DNA of 64,000 bases, from positions 82,937,340 to 83,001,339 of the forward strand of contig CM043971.1 of NCBI GenBank assembly GCA_014529385.2, in the 5' to 3' direction. Positions 1 through 10,942 of the stretch are shown here, piece by piece. The notes below the pieces were generated by a model. It was not told the DNA's origin and did no database searches. It worked only from the letters and a program-made list of their open reading frames with translations. Each line of letters begins with the position of its first letter. The stretch's first letter is position 1. The DNA comes from Adiantum capillus-veneris. Lineage: Eukaryota > Streptophyta > Polypodiopsida > Polypodiales > Pteridaceae. The position numbers were made by a program, and so were the translations under genes.

Positions 1-390
1 AACGAAGGAGACCAAATGCCTTGGACATTAGCCACAAGCTTTAAGCTCTCGCTTTCACACTTTATAGTCACAAATCGCCTTTCGGTGGATTTCACCATTG
101 CATGCAAACTCATGAGGTACCCATTGAGAGTGGCGTTAGGGTGACAGAGGCTACCATTTAGTTTCTTGCAGAGGGCAGGGGCTACTCTTCCTTACCTTGC
201 CTCACCTACACTCAAAGCACAACCATGACTTGATGCCATTCATTTCTCAAGCTGAGCCTGCACTCACTCATTTTCTCAAAGGCATCGCTACAAATCTACA
301 ATCACCTACCCTAGAAGGGCATCTCTCTTTATTGTATGCTCTACTTGGTCTTCAACAGCAATGAACTGGAGCATTCTAGATTGAATACGC
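1..390. repeat. 5' flank of the duplicated PPO unit, copy 1
   Basis: This non-coding block matches 10203-10499 plus 10873-10942, the equivalent flank of the second unit. Both begin near GGAGACCAAATGCC and run through a shared stretch ending near ATGAACTGG. No gene is recognised inside it. It is cut by the window start, so its true left edge is unknown. Its value is as an unoccupied reference: the TA at 307-308 is the site that carries the MITE in copy 2. Confidence 0.75.
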
Positions 391-936
<546 letters not shown>

Positions 937-1141
937 TGTTGGAATTAGGGTTGCAGGAAAACACACAGAGCTTGGAGAAGACGAAGGAAGCTCAAGGCAA
1001 ACAACAAAGAGTGTATTACTTAGTGTGCAATGCAAAGATAGATAGCCCTAGAATGATGGGCGTATATACGATGCACAGGGAGAAAACCCTCCTACCTGAG
1101 GGAAAAAAATGCCCCGGCAATCCTAAGTGTATATAGTAACA
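937..1141 (-). repeat. Copia 3' LTR
   Basis: 205-bp LTR reading TGTTGGAATTAGGG to GTAACA on the plus strand, which in element orientation is TG...CA. It matches 5693-5907 along its length, with a small deletion near its inner end. A polypurine tract lies immediately inside it. Confidence 0.92.
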
Positions 1142-1152
1142 AATCCCCCTTG
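1142..1152 (-). promoter_or_regulatory. Copia polypurine tract
   Basis: On the minus strand this reads CAAGGGGGATT directly next to the 3' LTR, the expected plus-strand primer of an LTR retrotransposon. Confidence 0.8.
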
Positions 1153-1219
1153 GGAGTGATGCGATGAACGAGAGCTTGCACATAGAGTAAAGGTAAGTGA
1201 CGTGCCATGCCCTGAGGAC

Positions 1220-2660
1220 ATGATCAGTCCACAAAGGGAAGTAAGCCCAAAGCTTTGTGAAAAGCTTCAAACTTCTTACGAGACAATGTCTTTGTGAAAA
1301 GATCTGCAAGGTTGTCCTGTACTGGCACATAAGCCAAGCTGATCTCTCTTGCTGACAACCTCTCCTTGACATAGTGGTAATGCACCTCAATGTGCTTTGT
1401 GCGAGCATGAAAAACTGGGTTCCTCGCAATTGCCAATGCGCTCTGACTATAAGTGTAGATAGTGTTGGCAGTGTCCTGTCCAACACCCAAATCAACCATA
1501 AGGCATCTGAGCCATATACACTCAACCGTAGCTATGAAGACTCCTGTACTCAGCCTCACAACTAGAAGTGGCCACAGTAGGTTGCTTCTTGCTCAACCAT
1601 GATATACATGAACTACCAAGCATGAAACACAAATCATTTGTGGACACTCACGTGTCAAAGCAACCAGCCCAATCTGAGTCCAAAAAAGGATGTAAGTCTG
1701 GCGCCAATGATCCCCCCTTGGGATAAAACAAGCCAAGATGTAAAGTGCCACTCAAGAAGCGAAAAATCCTCTTGACAACCTGCCAATGCTTAGACCCTAG
1801 GCTAACCATAAATTTGCTGACGTGTGAGACTGCAAACTGAATATCCGATCTCGTGTTGCATACAAGGCATCGAACAACAGTTTAGTAAAAGAGTGCATCT
1901 ATAGGATCACCAACATCATGAAGACTCGATTTCAAACCTGTTTCCATGGGAGTGGCAATAGGTTTGCAATCCTCAAGTGCAAAATTGTTTCCATGGGAGT
2001 GGCAATAGGTTTGCAATCCTCAAGTCCAAACTTACGTAGCAATGTCTCTATGTAACAATTCTGACATAACGCAATACCACCATCACACTGCTTAAACTGT
2101 ATACCTAAGTAATGATGCAACAACCCCAAATTTTTCATCTTGAAAGTAGCATCCAAATCAGCCTTAAATTCAGCAATATGTCTCTCATTTGATCCAATGA
2201 TCAGCAAATCTTCCACATAAAGAACCACAATGAGAAGTACATCACCCTCACGCTTTACATACAATGTGCTTTCTGTTGGATTGTTATGAAAGCATCGTTT
2301 GACCAAATGAGTGTCAGCCTTCTCATACCAAGCACGAGGAGATTGCTTCAACCCATACAAAGCTTTCTTACATCTGCACACTTTATCCTCTTGTCCTTTC
2401 TTGACAAAACCACGAGGCTGCGTTACATAAACTTCTTCAAATATGTCACCATTCAAGAAAGCAGTAACAATGTCTAATTGATGTACATCCCAATTTGTTG
2501 TCCATAACCCTTTGCAACAAGTTGAGCCTTATAGAGATCAATCTCACCATTCAGCTTGCATTTCAAGTTGTAAACCCACTTTGTACCAATGGCCTTTTTT
2601 CCAGGAGGCAAATCACATAAAGTCTATGTGTCATTTTCTAGAAGTGCATCATATTCTAAT
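1220..2660 (-). pseudogene. Copia reverse transcriptase and RNase H, degenerate
   Basis: Copia-type RT is recognisable on the minus strand from about 2650 (AIGTKWVYNLKCKLNGEID) through KALYGLKQSPRAWYEK, the active-site region and LGLLHHYLGIQF, to about 1930. RNase H follows at 1224-1559 and ends with LADLFTKTLSRKKFE. The RT active site reads YVED where copia has YVDD. The RNase H acidic position reads TYSQSALAI where TDSQSA is usual. Multiple frameshifts and an in-place duplication near 1940-2010 separate the pieces. It belongs to the element at 937-5907 and is not functional. Confidence 0.9.
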
Positions 2661-3016
2661 TGCATGGCAGCCATCCAATTTTATGAATTTTGTGCTTCGT
2701 CAAAAGACAGTGGTTCCCCAACGTCATGTAAGCTAGACACGGCCAAAGCATAACAATCTGATGCATCAAATGCATGTTGAGAGCTTGAACAAGTGCGACT
2801 AGACAAAGGTGCATCCAAATTACTATCACACAAAGTATGCACCAGCCATTTAGGCATACCTCTAGCCTACTCATTCTTAGCCCTTTTCTCATTAAGTACA
2901 TCATGTACATTAATAGGCTGATCTATAACATTTTCAATAAACCCCATAGGTTGTATATTTGCCTCATTGGAATTCATATTTAAACTTCCACCACAGAAAA
3001 GAGGCAACAAAGTGTC

Positions 3017-4519
3017 CTAAATGTCCTGTGAGCTCACATTATTGTCTCTAGTACATGACAACAAGGGCTGAATAGAATCTTCCACAAACACAACATCCTG
3101 TGAGACCAAGATACGCTTTGTTTGCGGATGATACAACATGTAACCTTTGCTTTCATCACTATAACCAACAAAAATACATTTGACAGCCTTATCATCCAAT
3201 TTTTTGCAATGTGTTTGTGGCACCAAAGTATATGCCAAACATCCAAAAACATGCATGTGCGCAATAGAAGGCTTTCTATCATGCCATGCTTCATATGGAG
3301 TAATAGACTACAAAGCTTTCGTAGGACACCTGTTTAGTACATAAGTGGCACACATGATGGCCTCAAGCCAAAATGAATGCGGCAAAGCTTGACTTTTGAA
3401 CATACATCGTGCCATTTCTATAAGTGACTTGTTTTTCCTCTCAGCAACACCATTTTGCTAAGGCATATAAGGCATTGTACATTGGTGTTTTATTAGCCAG
3501 AAATGCATTAAACTCATGAGACATATACTCCCCCCTCGATCGGAACGGAGGGTGCCCATAGTACATTTCGAGACATTTTTAGCCATAGCCAGAAACTGTT
3601 TGCACATAAAAACTTCGGACTTTGCTTTAAGCAAATACACCCATGCATGCCTGGAGTAATCATCAATGAAAGTCACGAAGTAAAGGTAATTGTCCATGGA
3701 CGGAGTTTGCATGGGCCCATAAACATCACTATGCACAAGCTGCAACCTGCATGTGGCCCTAACTGAACCATCCTTTGGAAACATTGAACGCTGCATCTTA
3801 CCCAAAATACAGACTTCACAAACATGTTTGACATGTGCTTCAAGAGGCGGCAAAGAAGCAACCATTCCAAATTTCTGCAAATGCAGCAAACTTGCAAAAT
3901 TCAGATGTCCAAAACGTGCATGCCAAAGTTTTGCATTTGAAATAGCCTTAGAATCCACAATTGCATTTGCAAAATTTTGCCCACACTTGTCATACAAAGT
4001 GAGCTTATATAGCCCACGATATATAATGCCTAATGCAACAATCTCATCACCAAAACTGAGATCATGTATTGTACATCTGCCGTCCACAAGTTTGACTACA
4101 AGTCCAAGTCTAGCAAGTGCAGATACAAACAAAAGAATCTTCTTGATCCCAGGTACAGACAATGCATCAACAAGTGTGAAAGAACTGCCATTTGTAGTAG
4201 TAAGCACGGTCTTTCCAACTCCCTGAACCTGATAAGAGGCATTGTTGGCACAAGTAACTGAATTCCCATGAGGGACAGACTCGAGAGAGGTGAACAAATC
4301 ACGATGTGAGGTAATGTTCTTTGTAGCACAACTCTCAAAATACAACACATGTGAATCTGCAGCAACTGACATGCATGCATCATGGACAGTAGGATTATAA
4401 GTGTACTCTACACTAAAAGCCCATTCTCCATCAACATCAGCATCACAGTCTCCTTTCACAGAAGACTCAACAATAGCTGCATTTGTAGTGGAACCAGTCT
4501 CTTTCTTCTTAGCCTCTTT
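3017..4519 (-). pseudogene. Copia protease and integrase, degenerate
   Basis: One open stretch on the minus strand (4582-3458) carries the protease and most of the integrase. The protease site reads YFESCATKNIT; copia proteases usually have DSG at this point, so the catalytic Asp appears replaced by Glu. The GAG-pre-integrase zinc motif follows (LWHARFGHLNF, then VCEVCILGKMQ), then the integrase core with HSDVYGPM and RSDRGG. The frame breaks before the catalytic Glu. The integrase C-terminus (MHVFGCLAYTLVPQ, CIFVGYSDESKGY) lies at 3256-3017 in another frame. Confidence 0.9.
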
Positions 4520-5371
4520 GGCCTTCAACTTAGGACACTTCTCGATCGATTGATCATTAGCTTTACAATAATGGCAACGCATCTTCTTTTTGCCCTTATC
4601 ACCATAATTTCCAGATGAATTATTGCCAGTAGAAGCATTAAGAAGAACAAGTGATTTTCCACTCGCAGAAGAACCATGAGAAGTGGCTACATTACTGTTA
4701 CCACATTTTCTTTAAGCAGCAATAAAGGCTTGTTCAACTGCACGCTGTCTAGTCCTTTTTTTTTTTTGAAAGTGACTCTTGCAATAGCAATGTGCATAAT
4801 GCATCAAACATGACAACTTAAGGATTTCCTTGGGTCATAAGTCTCCAAGTACTAGCAAAAGCCTGGTAAGAATCTGGCAAGTCATCAAGAACAATCTGCA
4901 TAAGGGAACTGTATGAAATGACTTCTCCTGCAGAAATAAGTTGCTCATTGATATCCTTGACACCAACAAGAAAAGTGTCCATGTCATCTTCCTCATGCAT
5001 AATCTTCGACTCCAGCTCTTTACGCACAGCAATGCAATTTTTACCTCATTGCCACTTGCATAAATACCAGCCAAAATATCCCAAGCTTGTTTTGAAGATT
5101 TTGTTGAACGAATGTGAGGAGTAATAGTGTGCTTCTTAGACAATGCAATCAATGCATGAGTATGTGCATCTTTTACATCCCAACGAGCTTGTTCTACCGT
5201 AGGCAAAAAAAACTCAGAACCATGATGTACATCAATGCCCTACACAATTTTCCAAATGACCTTTGTCACAAGAACATGTTGCATCATATAAGCCCACATA
5301 GGGTAATTGTCTCCATCCAATATGTCCTCAACAACAAACATCTTGAACACATCTGTGTTGTTGTCATCCAT
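4520..5371 (-). pseudogene. Copia GAG, degenerate
   Basis: The likely start is the ATG at 5371-5369 (MDDNNTDVFKMF), followed by the copia GAG signature LDGDNYPMWAYMMQHVL and a UBN2-like domain (SSKQAWDILAGIYASGNEVK). The zinc knuckle near 4580-4538 reads CHYCKANDQSIEKC: spacing fits CX2CX4HX4C but the His is Gln. Stops and frameshifts at about 5235 and 5040 break the frame. The ATG lies about 310 bases inside the 5' LTR and primer site. Confidence 0.85.
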
Positions 5372-5678
5372 GGTAAATGATGCACCAGATGTGAAAATTG
5401 CCCGAAAAGAGGAGAAACAAAGCGAAAACAACACGTTCTATATAGCACAAACCGTAGAAGACTGTAAGGGACATGCTCTGTAGGCAATAGCACTGACAAA
5501 AAATTTGCACAAAATGACGAAATAGACTATGCAATACCGCCTGTAGAGGAAACAGAGGCCGAAATGAGCCCAAAATTTTTGTCGACCTGTGAATGCTTGC
5601 CAAAGCTCACAGAAATTGGAGAAAGTGAGCAGGCATGTGCTGGAGCTACTGGTGACTAAGCCCAAGAGGATGAAACCT

Positions 5679-5690
5679 GCTCTGATACCA
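5679..5690 (-). promoter_or_regulatory. Copia primer binding site, initiator Met tRNA
   Basis: The minus strand reads TGGTATCAGAGC, complementary to the 3' end of initiator Met tRNA, two bases inside the 5' LTR. This fixes the orientation of the element as minus. Confidence 0.92.
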
Positions 5691-5692
5691 AT

Positions 5693-5907
5693 TGTTGTAA
5701 TTAGGGTTGCAAGAAAACACACACAACTTGGAGAAGACGAAGGAAGCTCAAGGCACACCCAAAGAGTGTATTACTTAGTGTGCAATGGAAAGATAGATAG
5801 CCCTAGAATGATGGGCGTATATACAATGCATGGGGAGGAAAACCAAAAAATGCCTTGGCGGTCCTAAGTGTGTTCACACACATCACCACCACATGTATAT
5901 GGTAACA
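5693..5907 (-). repeat. Copia 5' LTR
   Basis: 215-bp LTR from TGTTGTAATTAGGG to GGTAACA on the plus strand, matching 937-1141. The bases after it (GTTACATTGC) resume the PPO pseudogene. Confidence 0.92.
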
Positions 5908-6000
5908 GTTACATTGCAAAGTACAACGAGGTATACAAGCTTCAACTCTGTCAACTTCCTTCCATTGATCCTTGCAAGTATTTGCAGCAATCAAACATCT
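5908..6000 (+). pseudogene. Polyphenol oxidase pseudogene, copy 1, second fragment
   Basis: After the copia insertion the PPO frame resumes (YIAKYNEVYKLQ, then DPCKYLQQSNI). This corresponds to plant PPO just before the first CuA region, where QQAN.HCAYCD is typical. It aligns with 21981-22065 of copy 2. Homology stops at 6000, just before the conserved HC motif, where the second copia LTR begins with TG. The remaining two thirds of the gene are absent from this copy. Here the sequence keeps GAG where copy 2 has a TAA stop. Confidence 0.82.
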
Positions 6001-7356
6001 TGATGGGAATGGGATGATGCTAGCTAGGGTGGATGAAAGACAAACATTGTGCACAAAACTGAGTGTGTGTGTGTGTGTGTGTAGGCTAGATTATCACTCA
6101 AGCAAATTAGGTTCCAAGATAGATTGACTTGGACTCATAAACAGGATCTTGAGTATTTGCTAACCCATCACAAGCTCACCATAAACAAGAGAGATGTAAT
6201 GCAAACATGGAATGGTTGTTTATTCATGAAATGAGATTTAAGTAGCTCTGCAACCTTGCACCACTACATGTGGGATAAGTCCACCTTTTCTCTCCTTGAC
6301 TCGTACTCTAGTGACTCTAGGACAAAGCTCACACCTTACAATCCTCCCCTTGAGGTTTGGACTAGGACAATACAATGAATATTCTTTTAAACTAAGGATG
6401 ACACAATATCCACACATGATGTCGATACATATCCACTAAGGATGACAGATCCACAAAGGATGACAAAAATTCCTCCCCTTGAAGAGAGGCTACAATCTTT
6501 ACAGTATGTCGTTGTAGTAGACCAAGCTGTTCTCGCTTTGGTCTTCATCTTCTTCTTCTTCGTCCACTACATGAGCTGATTCTCTTGTAGGTTTCGTGCC
6601 TTTGTAGCTTCTGTTGTTGCTATTGCCACTATTTCTTTCTCCACTTGAGTAGCATCAAGAAGGAGGATGCCCCTTCTTACCACATTTGTTGCAAGACTTG
6701 TTGGTGTAGCAATCCTTTGCTACATATCCCATTCTCTTACAATCATAACACTTCTTTACATTTGATGATGAGGATGTGACAAAAGCTCCTCGTGATGATG
6801 TTGATCAAGCATTTTGCTTCTTCTCTTCTGCTTGAAGAGAATTGATGACGTCTTGTAATGTTGGAGCTGGTTCCTTCTCTTCAAGGATGGTGACTAGGTG
6901 GTCATAAGAGGGTGGAAGTGCACTTAAAATCACGGCCACTTCATCATCTTTATTATATCACATTTTATGTAAGTATTTTGGGTTTGATGCTTTTAAGTCC
7001 ATTCACAAGGCTATCTATGTCCTCTCCTTGTGGTTTTGTAAAGTTGTCTTTTAAGGCTCACTTTACACCTTTTAGCTCTAGCCCCAAAGTTTTCTTTGAG
7101 AACAACTCATGCTTTATGTGCACTTGTACATTCATCAATGAAGTGAACACAGTTGTCGTGAAGTGCGGTGGCAATGATCCCAAGTGCTTGTTCGTCCTTT
7201 TCTGTAGCTTGTGCACTAAATGCCCTAGTGCACACTCCCTCTTGATCATCTAGTGACGTTTTGGCCACTCCCCATAGTGTCTTCTTCATCAAGTAGCCCC
7301 TAAGATTCATTTTCCATGTGTGGAACCCTTCCCCATTAAATTCCCTTCTCCTCCAT
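6001..7356 (-). mobile_element. Truncated second copia element
   Basis: A fragment on the minus strand: a probable 3' LTR (6001-6340), a polypurine tract (6341-6353) and a GAG gene, with protease, integrase and RT missing between GAG and the tract. The LTR begins TGATGGG exactly where PPO homology ends and closes with CTTACA. No second LTR or Met-tRNA primer site was found upstream of GAG, so the 5' end is lost. The LTR call rests on the TG...CA ends and the adjacent purine tract, not on a second copy. Confidence 0.68.
6480..7356 (-). pseudogene. Copia GAG fragment of the second element
   Basis: The probable start is the ATG at 7356-7354, with a one-base loss soon after. The copia GAG N-terminus follows: FNGEGFHTWKMNLRGYLMKK, then DEQALGIIATALHDN and AWELFSKKTLG in a shifted frame. 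A zinc knuckle near 6745-6690 reads CYDCKRMGYVAKDC, with Tyr at the His position, followed by CNKCGKKGHPPS. The order and spacing are those of copia GAG, but at least two frameshifts and a stop break it. It differs clearly from the GAG at 4520-5371, so it is a separate family. Confidence 0.8.
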
Positions 7357-7504
7357 TGTGCTAATAGAGGGGTCTTAGCTTAGGAGACTCTCCTAGCCAG
7401 TGTCTACCTCTTTACACAAGCATAACTATAAAATCATCACCATAAATGTAGATTATGATATGCATTGCAAAAGCTGTTCAGCTTGGATGAGAAACTTTAA
7501 GGTT

Positions 7505-7508
<4 letters not shown>

Positions 7509-7536
<28 letters not shown>
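7509..7536. repeat. (GA)n microsatellite
   Basis: Short GA run between the truncated copia GAG and an unassigned stretch. Confidence 0.95.
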
Positions 7537-7540
<4 letters not shown>

Positions 7541-7852
7541 CTTTGGATGGTTCGGCTTTGAATGGTTTTGATGAAGCTTGAATGTTGCTCTGTTGCAGCT
7601 TGGTGGGAGCAGGCCCTTAAAGGGTCTCGGAGGCTTGAGGCAGCAAACTCACAAGATTGAGCTCCTCCTTGGGATTTTTCTCGATGCAACAGGGTCACGG
7701 GAAGGGGTCCCTATACGGGTGCTTGCGTGGCTCGTTGGTGGTGCAACCCCATGGGAAGGAGCTCCTTGAGCTTAGTGATGTTGAGCTAAGAGGCCCTGTG
7801 GGGCATGTGTAGGAAGGCACCCTTTGAGGATCACATGATATTCTTTGTAGGA
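7537..7852. other. Unassigned stretch
   Basis: About 316 bases with no recognised gene. It is present in copy 1 but has no counterpart in copy 2, where PPO runs almost directly into the shared 3' flank. It may be the remains of another insertion. Reading frames here show no domain. Confidence 0.5.
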
Positions 7853-10130
7853 CCTTTTCACTTAAAAGCCACTTTAAGGTGTAATGGCAGCATGCTTTAT
7901 GTTTCCAATTTATTTTAGAAGTATACGATTTCCTAGACTTGATCAATTCACGCCTTAAGACTTTTAGAGACTTTATTGCTCATTAAACTCTTCAAGAATT
8001 TGCAGCCTCACTTGCAATGTCATGATGTGCTGGGCTTACTTATTTTGGTTGGCTACATTTTCTTTTGAACAAAAAATGAAGGATCAACCAAGTGTCTAAC
8101 ATGTTGGCAAGGGATAATCACAAGCCATGTGACATAGGAAAAGGTCATGAGTTCAAAAAAGCTTATGATACAACACTCTGTCTTCAAGAATGTGACATGG
8201 GTAGGAGATACAAAAAACCTTTCAGTTTGACTCACATCTTTTCGACTATCATTGAGTGTGCTTGAGAAGTGAATCGAGGTGGAAAGTGGAAGACTAGTAT
8301 CTAGATGGATATATGTCTATGGACGGGTGAACCCGATTAGTCGAGTACTTTTCTCAAGACTACTAGTTAGTTAAGAGTGAGTCTCATATCATATTTAGTG
8401 CTTATGAATACCGGCCGTGCCTCTTAAAGGCGGGGGAAAAGGCATTGTTTATATAACCTAAGTATGCCAGTGATATTTTATCTTTATGATATAGGAAATA
8501 GCTCCTATTAGAATCCTTTAATTTTTTACTTGGCTTGTGACGTATGACCCTTACAACCACAATCACGATGGATAGAGGACTTCCTCTCTTCTGTTGCTTG
8601 TATCTCTTCTTCGTGGAAATGGAGTAGGGTGTCATCAATGGAACTTGAGAATAAAGGAAGGCCAACTATCAAGTTGCCCCAATCCTAGCACTCATGTTCT
8701 AGAAAACTTCAACATGCCATCCAATATTTATGTGCGTACATGTGTATTTGTATATGCATATTTACTACGGAAAGACATCAAAGCATGCACAGAGGAGTCC
8801 CTCAGTTTGACTCATTTTCAAGTGCCTGATTTTTAGGTCTTACGGTGGTTGAGTTAGATGTCGGATCATGCCCTATAGTGTGAGGTGCCACATCTCATCT
8901 TGCCTTGGAGCACTTTGCACATATTATGAGCATATTTAGGAAGAAGTATTGCTATGTTCTTGCAAGGGGCTGAAGGTCTATTGTGTTCGTGCTATTGTGA
9001 GGTAACCTTGCCATTTTATGCTTAAGGTAAATCCCATCATGTACTTTTGGAGTTTTAAAATTTTGATTTTCATCTTTGTGTTGAGAGTTATTGCAAACTC
9101 TAATCTCTTTTTTGCATGGAAGTTTGAAAATTTGGTCCCAAGGTTGTGGGATTATTATTTTTTGTTTCTAACATAGAAAAGCTAAGCCTCATGCCTCTAA
9201 CAAGTTCTAATTCAGTAGTGTCATTTTGGTTTTAGACATACTCATAGCTATGAGTGGAGAAATGTATCAGCATAATAATAAAAGAAATTGCAACTCATGG
9301 ATGCTCAAAATGAGCCATGGATGACGTAGAAAGATTTAAAATACCTAATGTCACATAAAATAGTCCATAAAGTGGGGCTTTTTATACGGAAGCATGCTAC
9401 CCATACTGCTTATCCCAAAAGAAGATCCATTAAAAACTTACACCAACAAATAAACAAGGAGCCATATGAGCCACCTCCTCATGGGGTTTGTCACCCCGTC
9501 TTAAGATGCACATGCCCCCAGACCAAGACCCAAAAGCATTTGACATGAAATGAAAACAGACTAGCAAAAGTAAAAGATGAATACCTTTGCTCACCACACA
9601 TTGAGAATGAACACAAGAAGGTAGGCTATTTCAGTGAGACGTGCACCTTTGAATCAAGGAGAATCGGTGTCCCAAGGTTGCCACAGAGTGGCATGGTGCT
9701 ACCATCAATGTACCACACCTCTTGCAGCACCAACACTAATTTGACACTATCTTGCAGATGAACAAAGCCTCTTGATGAAGGACACACTGTGAAACAGAAC
9801 CGTGACAACAAATTACCCTTCCGGAGTGAAGGGGGAGCTACCATCACACCCCTTAAATAAAAATAAGTTGCGTGAAGAAGCTAATCGAGAGGGAGGAAGA
9901 AGGTCACCACCCACGAGTCTAGAACCCGCCTTCATCGCCAACAGAGATACCAATTCTTCCCTCTTCCCAACATAAGCAGATTGTCATGTTCCTGTATGGA
10001 TCGCCTTTAGGAGCCCTCCTAGCTCATGTGCATCCATGAGAGCCGATAGAGAAGCAAACAATGCTAGGGTATTGCTAGAAAACAAGATTGCTTTCTAGGT
10101 TGTTAAATAAGCTCTAGATAATAGGGGGAG
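7853..10130. repeat. 3' flank of the duplicated PPO unit, copy 1
   Basis: This 2.3-kb block matches 23297-25160, starting at ACTTAAAAGCCACTTTAAGG in both, and in both units lies downstream of PPO. About 395 bases at roughly 8290-8685 exist only here. No protein domain is recognised in either copy. Small minus-strand frames at 9626-9847 and 24666-24854 are similar to each other, but that follows from the DNA similarity. The last 160 bases recur a third time at 25557-25714. Confidence 0.85.
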
Positions 10131-10156
10131 GGATTTCGACGTTCTCCCCCTCCCAC

Positions 10157-10499
10157 GTGTCAGCACCTCCTTCATTCCAATCATCCCTGGCACTAGCGAG
10201 AGGGAGAAAAGGAGACCAAATGCCATGGACATTAGCCACAAGTTTGAAGCTCTTGATTTCACACTTTACAGTCATACATCACCCTTCAATGGCTTTCACC
10301 ATTGCACACAAACTTATGAAGTACACGTTGAGGGTGGCAGAGGCTACCATTTAGTTTCTTGCAGACGGGAGGGGCTACGTCTCACTACCTTGCCTCACCT
10401 ACACTCAAACAAAGACCAAATCCCGATGCCATTTGTTTCTCAAGCTGAGCCTGCACTCACTCATTTCCTCAAGGGTGTTGCTACAAATCTACAATCATA
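10157..10499. repeat. 5' flank of the duplicated PPO unit, copy 2 (left part)
   Basis: Matches the window start (about 5-306). It is interrupted by the MITE at 10502-10870 and resumes at 10873-10942, where the gypsy element begins. The bases 10131-10202 are not seen in copy 1 because the window begins there. Confidence 0.8.
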
Positions 10500-10501
10500 T
10501 A

Positions 10502-10870
10502 GGGTAAGGGAGCCAGTTTAGAGGCGTTTTGTGAAAACGTGATATTTTTGGGAGGGATTTTGCAAATCTCATCATTTTTAATATTTATGCATGCACAAGA
10601 CTCCTCATGAAAAGGCAAATCAAATGATACCAAAATCAATATTTTTAAGATTTTGTTTGAATGCTCCATTTGAAAAAATTCAGCTTTTGAGGCTTTTTCA
10701 AGCATTAGAGGCAATCAAGGCCCAGTAGTGGTACAATTTTTAGCAAATCACAACATGACACATAAGCAAGACTCTAGGAGTATTCCAAATTTCTTGCGTC
10801 TAAATTGGGGGTGGATATGTGTCTAACCTGGGAGTCAAATTTTTTTGTCTCTAAACTGGCTCCCTTACCC
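10502..10870. mobile_element. 369-bp MITE with 22-bp perfect terminal inverted repeats
   Basis: The left end begins GGGTAAGGGAGCCAGTTT and the right end is its exact reverse complement over 22 bases. The element is flanked by TA on both sides (10500-10501 and 10871-10872). The homologous copy at 300-315 has a single TA and no insert, which proves mobility. There is no coding capacity. A TA target duplication points to the Tc1/mariner (Stowaway-like) superfamily, though the terminal bases do not match classical Stowaway ends, so family placement is open. Confidence 0.93.
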
Positions 10871-10942
10871 TACCCTCGAAAGGGGTCTTTCTTGCTCACC
10901 ATCTCTACTTGGTCTTCGACGACAATGAACTGGGGCATTCCA

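Larger units (their letters stand above)
937..5907 (-). mobile_element. Ty1/copia LTR retrotransposon inserted in PPO copy 1
   Basis: A 5.0-kb copia element lies on the minus strand with both LTRs (937-1141 and 5693-5907), an initiator-Met primer site, a polypurine tract and the copia order GAG-PR-INT-RT-RH. The flanking 5 bases are CTTAC on the left and GTTAC on the right, a target duplication with one mismatch. The paralogous empty site survives at 21971-21990 (CTTCTTACATTGCAAAG), which confirms the borders. All domains are frameshifted and several catalytic residues are changed, so the copy is dead. The LTRs differ by substitutions and small indels, so the insertion is not recent. Confidence 0.93.

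Noticed and set aside
3753-4226. 157-codon plus-strand frame
   Set aside because: It is the antisense shadow of the copia protease-integrase region, with no domain of its own.
6061-6084. (GT)n run next to the truncated copia LTR
   Set aside because: A short simple repeat inside the LTR with no further meaning.
8402-8665. 87-codon minus frame in the copy-1-only segment
   Set aside because: AT-rich, no recognisable motif, and absent from the paralog.
9626-9847. Minus frame conserved at 24666-24854
   Set aside because: Similarity follows from the duplicated DNA. The frames differ at their starts and no domain is recognised, so it does not show coding.
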